Assembly: GCF_028858725.1 (NCBI RefSeq)
Contig: NC_084759.1
Location: 134,956,171-135,020,170 of the forward strand
Direction: 5' to 3'
Length of the DNA stretch: 64,000 bases
Origin: Colius striatus
Taxonomy: Eukaryota > Chordata > Aves > Coliiformes > Coliidae
The notes under the pieces were generated by a model. That model made no database searches. It worked only from the letters and a program-made list of their open reading frames with translations, and was not told where the DNA came from. Positions 24,841-39,669 of this stretch are shown piece by piece. Position 1 is the stretch's first letter, and each line of letters begins with the position of its first letter. The translations under genes were made by a program, and so were the position numbers.

Positions 24841-27800
24841 ATAAAAGGAAAACTGTATTAATGGAACAAAACTGAAAGTCTTCTAACAAGCATGGTAGAA
24901 TCTGAGATACAGTTGTTGCAACTGTCTTCTTGTGTCACTCCCTCCTGTCTGAGTTCCTTTGCATTTCTTAGCATTAATTTCTTATCCATCCCTTAAAAGC
25001 CATGTTAAAACATGGCCTTTGTCTGTCCCATTCTAGCTTACTGTGTCTGTGGGCTTTCCCAATATTCGGTAATGGTCCTTAATTCCAGAAGATCTCATTT
25101 GGCTCTCAGAGACTCATCTCTCGTTAAGGCTCTGCTTTTCTCTCCAGATCCTTTCTCTTTCTGTAGAAAGTCCCACTATGTGAGAATAGCAAAGCAACAC
25201 ACCTCAGTCCACAATCTTACAGGGTGTGCAGGTCACTGGCTATGTAGGAAGAGGCAGACCCCACACAGATGATGGAAGAAAATGAGAGAAACTCATGCTA
25301 GGACAGTGTAGTCAATGCCACACAGTAATAGAGGACTGAGATACCTCAAAGTAAAGCCACGTACAACATGGGATATGTGGACTGACTGAAAGAACAAGCT
25401 GGCTGCACCCATATCTGGATGAGAACCTGCAGGAAGAAGAGCTGGGGCAGAGTGGGGCATGAGAGCACCTTTCCTCTGTGATGTTGCAATGCAGGACATC
25501 AAGGTAAGATTGTTCAACAGTCTGATAAGGTGTCCCTAGAAAGTCCAAGAGCTGCTTGTATTGCTGTTTTAAAAACAGGAACTAAGACACAGAGTAACTG
25601 ACTTCTGTAAGCTTAGGCGCTCTTGAGGACTCTCAGTGTAAGACTACTCAGGTGCTGACCTCCAGGTAATGTGAACAGGACACTCTTTCCTAAATATGCC
25701 CCATGTGCTGAGCTGAGGCCTGTTGAATGTCTTATGGGAAGCATGTGGTAGTGCTAGGAGTTGTGCTCCTGCCATCTGAACCCAGCGAGGTGCTTTTGCA
25801 ATAAGATCATTTGTGTCCTGATACATACATCCTCTGATTGTAGAGGAGTTAATAGCTGTAGATGAGAAATACTGTGCCAAAGGAAGTTTAAACTTCATTT
25901 CTCTGTTAATGTAGCACTGTTACTATGAAAAACCTTGGATGTATTTCCTTTATAAATATCAGTACACAAAGGTATTGGTACAGGCAACAATCAAATAACA
26001 GAGTGAAACAATTATAATAGAGTTGGTCCATGTGGCTGAAAACACACTGACCATCCTGTGATTTAAGGCATCATGGAGCTGGGACCCTTCTGTGCCAGCC
26101 TGTGGGTTCAAGGGCATCCAGATAAAAGTTAGTGGGCTAATGGCAAAAGCTGGGTCTCTGTCCTAAACATCTCTTTCATGTCATTGCAGAACAAGATGCA
26201 AGGAGGATTATTGCTTTTAGGATACACAGCAACAGTAACATTTGTGATATCTCAACTGATTTCAAACACTTTCAGTTCAAGCTACATTGAAAAAAATAAC
26301 AAAAGATTGGAGGCTGTCAATACACCATAACTAAAACTACATGAAACTTCAGATGAGAAGGCCAGCTGTGTGGGATGAAGAAAGCAGCAATAGATATCTC
26401 TTTTAAAACAGCTTTCGAAAGTGAATTGCATTTGCACAGGTCAGTTCAATCCTGGCACTTCTAAACCTCTCAATATTTCACTGTGTGGTTGTAATCATTT
26501 TTACACAGCTTTCTAGATATAGTTTTTCAAGTCACAAAAAGAGAGAAATCCTGTGGTCTCACACTGTACTGACAGCCCCGTGGCTCATTAGCAGGGCTTT
26601 AAAACTGAGATGCACCAGGCAGAGGTCAGACACCTCAGACAGCATGGGGACTGGCAGCAGCAGGGACGCACTGCAGCCAAGCAGGAGGTGATGGGGATGT
26701 GGAGGCTTTCCCAGATGGGAGGTGATGGAAGGACTCATGGACAAATCCCTGACACAACATCTGTCCCTCTTGCCAAATTGCAAATCCCTGCTCCAAAGTA
26801 GGGGCATGCTCAAGCCATTGAGTGAAAAAGTCACCAGAAGCACTTCATGTGGTGTGAAACAAGCCCATGGCTCTTGTTCTTGGTGCCAGGCGTTGGCCAA
26901 GTCTGTTTGACTGTGTCTTTCCCTCAAAGAATTCAGAGACAGTCACACAGCACGGAAAAAAACACCTCAAAATGTTTGGCAAAGCTTTAGTTGACTGGAA
27001 ATGGGGTTGTATAATGGGATGTCTTGGATAACTTTAAAAGAAAGCATCTCTACTAACACTGCCTATAGGGCAGCTGACTGTACAAGATGTATAAATGCCA
27101 TTTTTTAATATTTTTCAAGCTGCAATGTGTTCACTCGACCTTAAAGTGATGTCAGTGGTACTTCTGACTGTCATCTACCTCCTACCAGCACAGGCCATTT
27201 TGCATGGGCACAGTCATGGGGAGTCCTGCCCTTGGACATCCACTGCTCTGGGAGTATCAGACCTTGAGCTTCACCTGCAAGGCAAAAGGAAAAACAACAT
27301 TTCATCTCATGCATCCATAAGCAGTCTAAATGGGTAACAAGATGGTCTCTTCTGCAGTGACAGCAGTGTTTCCTGGCAGCTCCCTGCTAGCTTTGCATGG
27401 TGTCTAGGTCATGGGAGATCTCCTCTGGGCAGCTGTGCCCCAAAGCTGAACTGGGTTCACTTGAATGATCTGTTTAAGCTCTCACAGACAAAGGGATGCT
27501 ACCAACTAAACCCTCACTGCTGTTGCTCTTGAAATGCCACAATACCATAATACCATGTCTGTGTTAGATTTTATTAATTTTTATTTTGTCTCCCTGAAAG
27601 CTGTAATTGCTCTTAAAATCCCCCTCCGACTCTGGCTTCTCTTTTTATTCCTTTTCTGTCAGCCAATGCAGCTGGGAGCAAACTGCCCACTGCCTGCACT
27701 GCAGCTTACAACCAGGGATTCTTGGGCTACAATTTTCGACTGCAAAATGAGGTCTCCGGTGCAGCTGTCTTAGCGGCTCTGGCCTGGGCAGGTCAATGGC

Positions 27801-28285
27801 CTCAGTGGCATAGGTGAGGTGAGGAGGGAGGTCTAGTCTTGCCAGGGTGAAGTAGAAGTTGCAGAAAGGAGCTGAAACTCAGACTTTGGCTGAGGTCCTT
27901 GCTGTAGGTTTTGGCCTGGATCAGGATAACAAATCTGATCAATAACTTGAATAAGACATCTCCTGATTTGGTTCTATGTATAGCATGATTCCTTTGCCCA
28001 CATCTCAAAATAATTCATTCCACATCTGAAATCTTGGTGAACCACCAGTAAAGGTATGAGAGAGTTGCCCAGGAACACAGTCAGTTTTGTGCCTCACGGG
28101 CCAAAGAGAGCCCTATCCAGATTATGGGAAAGCTCTTGTACAAAGTTGGACTGGAGGTGGGAGGGAGTATTATTAATAAAGGTGGTACTGACTGACCAAT
28201 ACAGAGAACAGGGAGCCAAGCCCAAGGGAGGCTGTTGCAAGAAAGTCCAGGTTATTGTTCAGTAAAAGGGAACAGGAATGTTTTA

Positions 28286-28304
28286 TTTGATTTGATTTGA
28301 TTTT
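28286..28304 (+). repeat. (TTTGA)n short tandem repeat
   Basis: Three to four tandem TTTGA units ending in a T-run. Confidence 0.75.
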
Positions 28305-29990
28305 TAAAATGAGCAGCGTGTGACTAGAGGAACAGGGATGTGTTCAGCAGGGCATCACAAGGCCGGGATTCACTGCCATGGGAGATTGCTGAGATAGAGA
28401 GTTCAAGAGGTCTGGAAAAAAACCACATGAGCATTTATAAAGGTTGTGGGTATCTCTACGGTTACCTCATTTAAGACAATCATGCAGAACAGATAGAGAT
28501 CCGAGCTTTTCAGGGGACATGCCAAGTGATAGATGCCTGGGGTTAGGAAAATATTTTCCTGTAGGCAAGTTATGATTGTCCATTCTGTCATTTATTGCTC
28601 TGGCTTTACAGCACTTGGCAACGGGGTACCTTCAGAGGCAAGATAGGGGAGTAGATGAGCTGGGAGCCTGGTCCAAGGCAGCAATCCCTCTACTCCTGAG
28701 TTCTGCTGCGTGAGAAAGCATGTGAGGAATTATAAGTCCCTTTGGACATGTGACCCAAATTTCACATCTTTCCCCCCACTCACAGTAATGCCTGCAAGAG
28801 GGTTTATTACCTTCTCTGAGAGCACAAGCTCTACAACCTTTTCTGAGAAATTAAGAAGAATATCTACAAAGCAGATAAAAAAATAAAAAGGAGACAGAAG
28901 TATGTCAATACAATGTAAAAGCTTATCTATACAAAATAAACTTGCTCAAGGAAAAATCAACTGTCACCTTAGAATCTGATGTTAAGTTTCTTGAATCACA
29001 GCCCTTAATCAGGAGTAGTACTTGAAGAGGAACAAAGAGAATTTATGATGAAAAATCAGGACAGTTGAGCACTAAGCTCAGCAGGACTAACTGCATGACA
29101 ATATGGATGAGAATGATAATTGCACTAGCTTAGCACTGAAATGACTGGCTAGAGCTGGGTTTTTTGGTCAGTTGGATTTTTGTAAATGTCGTCACTTACT
29201 TTTTAAGCAAACTTGGAAGGAGACTTACAAATAGACTAGGGCACGTCCATCTATTCTCTTAAGAGGATGGGGCATTTCAGAAATTCACTCCAACATTGTC
29301 TTAGAGCTCTGTAAAATGCACAGGCTCATACAAGTTAAGCCGAGGATCCCTTACTGGGATCCTTACTTTTAAAATAAGATTAACAAGTGAAGGTAGCTCC
29401 CACAGATAAAAGTTAAAGGATCCAAACCCACAGTGTTCTCACTTTATTCCATGCATCATACTCTGACTTGAGCCCCCAGTCAGACCCTCCATCATGGTCG
29501 TGCTTTCACTTAATGCAGTTTTTACATCTTATTTACCTTTTAAAAAATTAGGGTAACTTCAAACAGGCACTCATCCTCTGCCATTTAAAAACAACCTAGA
29601 AAGATATCTCTGCCTAGCCTCTGTTTTCTGCAATAGGAAACTGTGTGATTATCTCCCATCTCTACAGACAAATCCAGCTCAAATTCCAGTGATCTCAGTC
29701 ATGGGCTTGTCTCCGTCAGCCACATGAACCTGAATCTCCTGTAGAACATGATGGGAACAACTGAAGGTTCACAAAACAATGTGCTCCCAAACCAGTGCAG
29801 TGTGGGACCAAACCAGTGCACTGTGGGATTGCAGCATGGGGACATTGCAGCCAGTACAGATGGGGAAGAGGAGGTGGATATTCCCCCCCGCCCCAGCCCA
29901 TATCTTGTCCACTCGTTTCACTGGCAAACATTACTTCACTGGAGCAGGAATTTGCCTTTAACAAAATCAGGAGCTCAAAGTGGGGAGCAT

Positions 29991-30211
29991 GAATCACAGA
30001 ATCACAGAATCATTTTGGTTGAAAAAGACCTTTAACATCATTGAGTCCAATCACTAACCTCACATTGCCAAGTCCACCACTAACCCATGTCCCTCAGCAC
30101 CTCATCTATGTATCGTTTAAGTATCTCCAGGGATAGTGACTCCATCACCTCCCTGGACAGCCCGTTCCAATGTTTAATAATCATGTCAATAAAAAAGTTC
30201 TTCCTAAATGT
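29991..30211 (-). mobile_element. CR1 LINE 3' fragment, antisense
   Basis: The segment opens with GAATCACAGAATCACAGAATC (two copies of the terminal octamer unit on the reverse strand). It continues through ttgagtccaatcactaac, tatctccagggatagtgac, tccctggacagcccgttcca and ttcttcctaaatg, all in CR1 order on the minus strand. It ends abruptly after the last motif, as in 5'-truncated copies. Confidence 0.92.
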
Positions 30212-32420
30212 GAAAAGCAGCAAAAAATATCTGGCCATGGCAAACCTGTTTTGTCCCCCATGCAGCATCAAACATACAGCAGTGCTATGTCTCTTGGTAC
30301 CGCACAGAGAGCTAGAAAGCCTATAAGAAGGCCACTTTCAGGGCAGGAGGCAGTGAGCCCTATGGCACAGATAGCACTGGCAGGCATCAGAGGCCAGGGC
30401 TATATCAACTTCAGCGATCAAGCCCTCTGGGACTGGTGCTTCTTTGCAATGGAGAACAAAGTCACTTTTACCTGTTTTGCACAAAATCAACCAGGACAAA
30501 AAAATCTAATTCTTCCTTCAAGTGGCAAACTGGGCAGCTTCAAAGCCCTGACCTCAAACACAGTCTGGCAGGCAGCACATCTCTCCTGCGGGCAGCTAAA
30601 GTAGCAGCATTGAATGGCTGCTTGATGCAGATGTGCTCAGGATACCTGCTTTGAGCACCCTGGCTCCTGCACAAGGTGCTGGTGGGTCTGCAAGGCTGAC
30701 AAATGACCAGAGAGGTGGTTTCTGTCATCACACACGCTACCTTCACTGCCGCTGCTGTGACCCTGCCAGCACACACAGCTCTGATTGCAACACAGCCAGC
30801 CTCCTGTCAGTGGCTGCTTTTATTCATCTTCCTCAAAGGCTTAAATAAACAAGAAACAGGTTAAAAACAAAATCTTGGCCCCAGCCCCTTCCTGAGCTGG
30901 CTGTTCCATGATGGCTTCCTGCCCTGCGCGTGAGCTTCCCCCTCCAGAGGAAAGAGGCACCGTCCTGCAGCTGCCTTGAGTGGGAAACAAGGCCCTGTAC
31001 CTGCCTTTGATATCGATGCCAGGCTGTCAAGGCAGCTCTCTCCATAAGGTCCTCAGCACTCTCTGCATTGAGTGGAGACTTGAGCATGCTGTTGAGAACT
31101 GGAAGGAGTTTGCCTTCCCAGGGCTGCGGCACAAGGACACAGGGACTCTCTGCGTCACTGGCTCCACATGAGGGGTGTTTCCCAAGACATGAGCCCCCCA
31201 CACTTCTCCAAAACCTTTGCCTAGAGGGGAGGAATTTTATTGCACTTGCAATCTGTTGTGGACATAAAAACAATCCTGAAGAAGCCCATCAGCTCGAGAG
31301 CTGTTGCTCTTGGAAGCCGCAGTGCAAGTTGCACTCAAGTGAGGTCACTGCCTGAGGTCACTGTATGACGGATGGGCAAGGCTCCTGGGGGGCTTGAAAT
31401 GCTTCACATATACAGCTTTGTCTCATGGCACCTTTATGACGGATGTCTTCTGTTCTTGCTGTTTGAAACTTTCAGAAATGGATAAAAAGATACTAAGGTA
31501 CAGAGGGAGATGCTGTGCTAGGCAGTCTGCATTTCTTCCTGCCCTTAGCTCCATACTTCCTTAATGAGGCCCAGGCATTTTTCTCAGCAGAGTATTTGAC
31601 GTTTGGTTTTCCATGCATATTAAAGATCTTTATGTCCCTCATACTGCTGCCAAAACGTGCCACTATCTAGTGTTGGCAATATGTTCCTGACTAGCACTTT
31701 AAAGTGTTATCTATAAACATATGTGACGTTTTCCATTTAAATTAAAACAGATCAAGTTAAACTCAAGGGGAGCTGATAGCTGCACTTTCATTTTATTTCA
31801 TTCTATTTCCTCTTTATGATCAATTTTATTCTAATAATCAAAACTTTGGTTCTAGATCCCTAAGGCAATATGTTGCATGCAGGACCAGGCTGGAAACTGC
31901 CACCAACTCTCACATTGCCAGGCTTTCAGCTGACAGACAGTGACATAAGCAGGGTGATTAATGCCTAATTAACACAGCATCTAGGGGTCTTTTTTCTCCC
32001 TCTGCTGAGAAAGTCTCCACTTCTCAGCTGATGTGGAAATACAGGTTTGAAATTTGCCTGATTCCAGCATCCGTTGCTGGTGCTAGTAAGACCTCAAACT
32101 GCCAGCATGGACTTTGATACATCGAGATGCATCCAGTGGATGGATTGGTGCCACTTCAGTTTGTTTTGGCCCCACAGAAGACAGACACCTGAAGGAAAAG
32201 TCCTGTCCCACTGCAGACCACTACACTGGTGCACTGGTGCCCAGCACTTGGTCCTCTCCTGCAGAACCAGTGTTATGGGACAGCCAAACCCCCAAGGGCT
32301 CCGCACCTTACATATGCCTTGGGAAACTCCTCCAAATGGTTTTGACTACACAAAAAAAAAGTGTTTAAAACAAAAAAAGAGCAAGAAATATAACTGATCT
32401 GCAAAATGGGAAAGTAATAC

Positions 32421-32443
32421 AAACAAACAAACAAACAAACAAA
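32421..32443 (+). repeat. (AAAC)n microsatellite
   Basis: Nearly six tandem AAAC units. Confidence 0.9.
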
Positions 32444-33071
32444 TCAAGCTTTCTTGTCTCCTTCACTGTTAGGTTTGTGGGGCTGGGGAATGGGGATGTG
32501 GTAGTGGTGCTGCTTGCCTGACTGCTTGACTGGTTGAGGTCCCACCACTTCAGCTCAGTTGACTGGGAAGGCAGAGGTATTTGTACCTCATGGTGCCTCT
32601 CCTCTTTAGGGAGCACTGCTTTGGTGAAGGCTTTATTGCCTTGCTCAAGACTTCACATGATGTGGGTTTTAAAGAGGGCTTTGTGTCGTACATCAAAGAT
32701 CTCAAGTGAGACTTCACAAAGGCCTGCACCACTGTGCAGAGCCCCATGGGCTGGACTTCAACCACAGCTGTTTTAGAAAAGGTGCAGAGTAAAGCTCAAG
32801 GAAAGTAGTGCAATGGCTGTATGCCTTCTCCTCACAGCAGAGGAGAGTCACAAGGATCTCCTGCCCACCTTGCTTGAAATGCAAGGGAGTGCGGTGAGCA
32901 TTGTCTGCTGCTTTCCCTGGCTTGGGTATCATGCCTCACCTGCTTGTTTCAGGAGCCCTGCACTCCTCCAACTTATTACTTCCTTCTCACACCTTGTTTA
33001 GGACAAAAGAAGTAAAGAACAATAAAACAAACACTGACTTTTCCATACCTTTTCCAATCCTTGTCATGCAG

Positions 33072-33134
33072 AGGAGTTGGACTAGATGATCTCTAAAAGT
33101 CCCTTCCAACCCTGCCATTCTATGATTCTATGAT
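33072..33134 (+). mobile_element. CR1 LINE 3' tail, sense
   Basis: GAGTTGGACTAGATGATCTC, CCCTTCCAACCCTGCC and a terminal ATTCTATGATTCTATGAT identify the extreme 3' end of a CR1 element, including two copies of its octamer. Only about 60 bp are present. Confidence 0.92.
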
Positions 33135-35740
33135 ATGCCAAAGCATGGCCTTGGGTTTGGTGATTTAATTCTCTGCTCTTTGCCAAGGTCACGGGCAGGC
33201 ATGGCAGCTTTGTGCTTGGGACCACGATGTAAGGCATTTTTATGAAATGATTATTTGGACCTTCATGGTTGTGTGATGTGTGAAGGTAGGGGAGGAATGA
33301 TGCAGCTGCAACCTCAGCCATGCCTTTCTGAGAGTAGGGTTCCCCAGTGATAATGCTAAACTGCACAGGCTGCCCACTGCCTTTTAGCAGGGCATCACAG
33401 CTGAGCCACGAGATGGAGGCAGTGGGTGCCAGTGTGCCTCAGAAGTGGGCTGTGTGGGTGGCACAAGCCTGTCCCCATCCTAACAATGCACTCCAGACTC
33501 TTTCTAGCCTCCTGTTCCTCCCCACTCCCCTGGCCCATTCCTCTTCAACCAGAGAGGGCTCTTCCCCACCAGCACAAAGGTGTCTGCTCTTCCCAAGGGA
33601 AAAGCCTTGCCTCTGGGCAACACCCCAAGGTCTCTGCCACCCTTGCTCTCCCATCCCTGCCATCAATGTGGGAGATCGGGACCCAGCATGGCCTGGGTGG
33701 GCAGGGGCTCATTGTCAGGATGTGCCTCAGGCACAGAGCCTTTGCCTAGCCCTGCTTTCTGACCGCAGAAAGAAAACATTTGCCCAGACACAGCCCGGCC
33801 CTCTTGCCACATTGAAAGCCTGGCTGCCGACAGCTCAAAGGGGGACATGCAATACCTCCTCAGCAGGACACAGAGGACAAGACTGGGAGATGAGTAAAAA
33901 GAGGCTGTTTTTTAGAGCCTTGCTGAAATCTGTCCTCATAAAAAGGAGCTGCCTGGAAACCTGCTCATCCAAGGGGAGGAGAGTCTCCCTTCCTCACGGA
34001 AGGGAGGCTTGCCAGGCCTGCCACCACCGCTGCCCGCTTGCTTGCACGCAGCCGGGCACCACACAGAGAGGGTGCTTGAGCCTGGGCTGCGGCAGCAGCA
34101 GCCTGGTGAAAAAACGGGGAGATGTATAACACCACAAGTGACCCCTGCCAAGCAGGATTTGCAAGAGCCTCAGGGCCCCACACAGTCTGGGGTAGCTTCC
34201 CATGGTACTGCACACCCCAGGGAGTGCTGCCAGCACAGGCAACCGTCCCTGACATCTGATCCAGAAGAAAATGGAGGGAGGAGAGAATTCACGCACAATG
34301 GTTGAGGGAGGATTTCCCAGTTGGTCCAAGGTCCAGAGGCATCCTGGATGCTTTCAGATAATCTAGAATGTGTCTAAGGGCCATCCTATCCTTCCCTCTG
34401 GAACAATAGGTTTTCAGTGATCATTAAATGTGCTTGAGTACCTGTGCTGAGCTCTGTACCGTTCTGCTCACGGTCTGGGGCTTGAGTACAGTTGGTATCT
34501 ATCCTAGGTCAGCAGGGAATAGTTCAGCTTATCTGTCCACTGCTCTCTGTTTCTTGCTTGCACACTCCAGGTAGATCTAGGATGGTGGCAGATGCAGACA
34601 GGCACCAACAGATCCCCTGATTTCTCCCCCTGTCCTTCTAGCTAAAAAGCTCAGTACTTCCAGAACTGTATGCCCTTATGCACCTTTTTCTTGAAGCAAG
34701 AGGACAGGCAGGATGGCCCGTGGACAATTTTAAGAATGTCTGTGATGAAAGAGATAGATAAAACACTGTTCTGTCTTCTTCCCCTAAAGGTCAAGCAAAA
34801 ATGCGGATTGCTGAAAATTATCACAACTCTGGGGAAAAAATCAATTAGGAATGTAAAGGTTCTCTTACTAGCTTCTTTGTTCACAAAACCCCCAAGCCTT
34901 CTTCCCTGAATCCAGGAGGACTTGTAGAACAGCAGCTTGGGTCTTTGCCCAAAGTCAGCCTGCTCAAAGTAGCACTTGGACTCAAAAACTCCCACTTGGC
35001 TTTTCCTTTTCCTTCTCTCTCAGCTTCTCTGCACAGTTACTGTTTAATAGAGGAGGGCTACTGTTCTATCTGTTTTGCACCCTTGGATTTAGGACTCAGT
35101 TCCTCTCCTGCACCTGTCCTTTCAGTCACCTCCTTTATCTCAAATTAGCTCAAAATGACAAAGCTCTAATAAACCCTCCATGCAGAGTATGAGGGAAAAT
35201 TATTTAAGAAGTGATGAATGACACATTCTTACTTACCTGTAATTATAGAGTCAGCTTCAGTAAGGTATTTTCCTATCACTAATCCAGAACAGTTGTATTC
35301 CTCTTTCTTGTAGTTTTCTGCTCCTTGGTTCCCTTCCAGGCAGCCACTCACAGAGCGCTCTCAAGGTGCATTCAGTGTGCCTGCAGCCTGCCTGTAGATC
35401 TCTGCCCATTTGGTGCTAATGGGAAGAAGGGGATCTGTGCTTCAACTTCTCCAGTCTCAGCTTTTCACAACTACATTTGCTGTGAGGGAAGAGCAGAAGA
35501 GTGAAGCCTTGAAGTTTTGTTTCCTCAATATGTTTTTTTCCCTGGTACATTTTCTAATGCACCTTGTGATCGCGTGGGATTTTGTTTCGGGACCCTGCTG
35601 TACTCTCTGTATCACCATAAATATTCAGGTCGGTGCTGTATGCCCTTATACAGTAGGTCCTACAGTGTTGCTCTGTGTTTATCCTTTTTAAGATTCTCAC
35701 TGTTTTTTCTAATACTGTAAAATGTCCCAGATTTCCACTT

Positions 35741-35762
35741 AAAAAAACAAAACAAAACAAAA
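35741..35762 (+). repeat. (AAAAC)n microsatellite
   Basis: An A-run followed by three to four AAAAC units. Confidence 0.85.
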
Positions 35763-38700
35763 CTGCGTCTATGCATGATTCAAACCTCTTTGTTCTTCTC
35801 CCAAAATGCCATAAAAGGTCACACAAAAGTACTTAGGTTTTCACCAAAATGGTGAGGAAATGCTTTGCTTCTCCTGAGGCCTTCAAAAGGACTGGAATAC
35901 GCTGTGTGTTACTGCTTGATGCAGTTCTGAAGAGCAAATCAGTTGACTGGAAGAGCCTGCAAAAAAAAAAAAAATCTCACCAACCCTTCAGGCTGTGGTC
36001 ATAAGGAGATGTTTTAGAGATCCCAACCACCTCATAGATCTGCTGAAATGTTCTGGATTCAGTGTTTCTCCCTCGAGCTTTGTGCAATCCTCCCATACCT
36101 CCTAGGACTTGAAGGGAGAAGACATTTTTCACTTGGACATCTGGCACTAGTGTCCTAACAGACAGGCTTCAGGGCATTTTGTGAAATAGACTGCAGCTCC
36201 CAGAGTCTGCTTCAGACAGAAACCCAAGAACACCATGCAACACAACCCATTCATGAAATGGCTGTGTCAGATGTTATTTCATGGTGTCTCTCTGTGCTTC
36301 TCTGGGACTGTTATTTGCAACAGAGGCCTTTATCTCCTGCACACATTTTCTGTGTCCTTCCTGAATCTTACCCGACAGGATTTATTCTCTTAGTGCAGCT
36401 TTTTGGAAATACATAGAAACCCAATATAGTTCTAAATGTTTGTCAGTTTTAAAATAATAATCTGAAAACTTCTTACTCCATACCTCTCCCTACAAAGTAC
36501 TCTGAAGGTTGTTACCATGCACTGTAACAGTTATGCAGTATTTCACCTTTGACTCCAAACTTTCCCACCACAATCAAAATGCTTTACCATTGCTACTCCG
36601 AAGACACACTTCACTGTGCTCCAAAGGTATACCTCATTCCAGGACAGTTGAGTTTGCCACACCATTTTCTAGTTGCACCCTACTGGGATAATTTTTGTTA
36701 TGTACTTTCCAGTGTGGACTGGTTCAGAAGCCCACACTCCCTCTCTGGCATTGCCTTTCCTTGGTTCTCCTGGGTGAACTGGAAACATTTGCACATCTAC
36801 AAGTTTTAAGAGAGGAAATGAGCATCTCCTCCTCTACATTCATCCCTTGAAGAATCAACTCTTTCATTTTGCAACCATGCCATGTTTGCAGTGAGCCCCA
36901 AAGCAGCTGCCTGGACTAGGCATCCCATTTATCCGTTTATGCCCAGACATCTAGTTAATTGTTCAGTTGCAAAATTGACAATTTCCTTAATACTTGGGCA
37001 AATTGCATTTGGGATTCCTAGGCTCACAGAGTGAGCTATTGCAGGGATGGGCCTACCCTTACCATATTGTTCCTTCTGTACAAACACCATCAAAACTTTC
37101 CAGTAAATTTAACGACTGACAAGAATTGCAGGGACTGCTTAAAGAACTGCTAAATCTCATTTTGTTGGGCTCTGAGATGCTCTCCCTCTGTCACCTTGCC
37201 TCTGGAAAGTTTTGCAATGTTAGCAAATCTACAAACAAATCTTCTGTAACAGGAGCAGAGTCCTGTCAGCCTGCACCTCTGCAAGTGGCTGGGGAGCGGG
37301 CCAGCTCCATACAGTGTCAGTTTTGGTTTTTTCAGTGGAAATTCCCCATCACCCGTTGTGCGGTGGACCTAAGTTACCTGCTTTTGGAACAACTCCCTTC
37401 CCTTTGGGACCAGCTACAGACCATCAGCCTTGAGCTTATCACAGGCCGTGTGTAACTGCACCTACCACTTCGTGTTCAAAGGTCTCGGCATGCACCCATA
37501 AATAGCTGATGCACAACAGGCCTCTTGAAAGGCCGAGGCCATCTGAGGCCTCCTGTTCACGTGGTGTGCCACACCTTCCCCATCAACCTCTCAAGTGCAG
37601 CCAGTGCATTACATAAGCCCCTGACCACCATGAAACTGCCAGATGGGGCTGTGGATGACCAAATTGAACACAATAGCATCTTCTGACTTGTTCCTGGTTG
37701 ATGCTCCTGGAAAACATCCAGCAAACAGAGCAGGATCATTTCTGTTTCAGATCCACAAGGTGTGACTGACCTGTTGGGTAAGAGTCTCTGAAGGCCACAG
37801 GTCTCCAGGCAGATTTCAGACCCTCCCATCAATCAGGACTGGAAGTGACCTCAGAGTGGAGCCACCTTCTGTTTTTACTGCCCCAGGAGCCAGGACAGCT
37901 TTTTGTTACAGACTATCTACCTGCAAATATTTTGTTTCCCTTGAAACACCTCTTTAAAGGGAATTTGCAAACTGATGTGATAAGGCACAGTTCCCAGTGT
38001 TTATCACACAGTTACAGTCACGGGGCACTGAGGACAGCATCACGCGTAGCCTTTTGCTCTAGTGCTCCTGTTTCACCAATCTAACTTCCTCAGGTTTGGA
38101 AGTGTCTACACTTTCCTGTCACCACTATCCATTTCAAGCCAATTAGCTAGGCCACCATTAGACCAAGCACCAGTCTAGCTTGGCTGGTCCAGTAGCCTTT
38201 GGGAGATCTCTATTAATATAATCCATTTCACATGGCCTAGGACTACCTCTGCAATCACTTTCCCCCTTGTAAGATTTTTGTAACAGTCCTGCACAAAAAC
38301 GTGGTCCTAACTCTGCACCCCAAGCTGGATTTACCTCCATTTCCCCATTTTGCACCACCCCAGAGGCTTTGTTGCACGTTGTGTTTTGTCTTGGCCCACC
38401 GCCTTCCCACGGTCAGGTTATTTTATTTCTGCTTCTGAATTTAGCTGCATTTTTGCATGGCCACTGTCTCTCTTGTTGTACATTAGGTATGTGTGGCACT
38501 CTGAAATAGAAAGTTCTCTTTTCTTCTCCCTGCTTTAGTCACAGAGCTGCACTGACAGGACTCCTGGTGCCTGACCAATTTCTCACCAGTGTCTGCTTCC
38601 TGGCCCAATGCTTTGCTGCAGCCCATGATTTAAGTGCCTTGGCAAATACCTTTGCCTCTCATGGTGTCTTTGGCTTCCCATTAAAAACAGAGATATCGTT

Positions 38701-39669
38701 TCTGGCTCAGGAAGTCTCTGCACCATGGGACCTGGGAAACTTGGCCTGAGGAGCTTTCATTACATGCATGCTCTGTTCATTTGCTCCTCCTGAGGCATCT
38801 CGTGCTGGACTCTGGAACAGCTGGAGCTTTTTTTTCTGACCCAGCTCAGGCTTTTACTTGCTCTCTTTTCATTTTTTTTCCCCTAGTCTCAATCTGGTCA
38901 ACCCATAAGTGAAAATCTATTAACAGATCAATCTCCAATTTACCCTGGAAGTCTTCAGTGATCTCTTGCTATTCAACCAAAATAATCCAGATCCTTCAGC
39001 TGAATTCTCTTTGTCCCCCACTTTGTAGCACATGGATTACTGTCTCTCTCTAATTTGATAGTTGCTGCTAGCCCAGATAATTCAATCTTTTTTCCTGAAG
39101 GCAAGTACTCACTGCTGTTAAGAGTTTAGCCCCTCAAGCTGGCTCCTAGGCATCCTATTTCAGAGCCATTCCCTCATACCATGGTTATGGACTGAGTTGA
39201 ATAAACTTCCTAAATGTATTCTCCTCAAAGACTGTGGCTTTTACACTGATCCAGCCAGGACAACCAGTCTGATTCCTTACTCCTGCAGATTGAAAATGGT
39301 GGCAAGTGTTTGGTAGTAGGCGGTGTCCTGGCCAGCCCTCGTCTACAGCAGGACGCTGTTTTTTCCTGAGTGATTTTTTTCAGTTTCTTAACTCTTTGCT
39401 GTGGTTCATTCTGACTTGAAAATTGGCCAAAGAGTTCCTTGTGCCTCTAATTTTCTGGAAAATGTTCTTTTCTGTGACATTCATGCTGCTGATCACCTCT
39501 TTGATCCATCTTGCCATTTTAAACAGGGGATCTTCCAGGAGAATTTTTCATTCTTTCTGGACACTGAAGCCTTTTATCCTTGTCTGCAGGTGACCTCTTA
39601 TAAACCTCTCTTATATGTTTCCAGATGTTGTTTGAGCTCCTTTTGCAAAGTTTCCAGCTGCCTCGGCTC

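Noticed and set aside
25570-25640. Another MIR-like relic (ggaactaagacacagagtaa)
   Set aside because: Only one short box resembles MIR; too weak to annotate.
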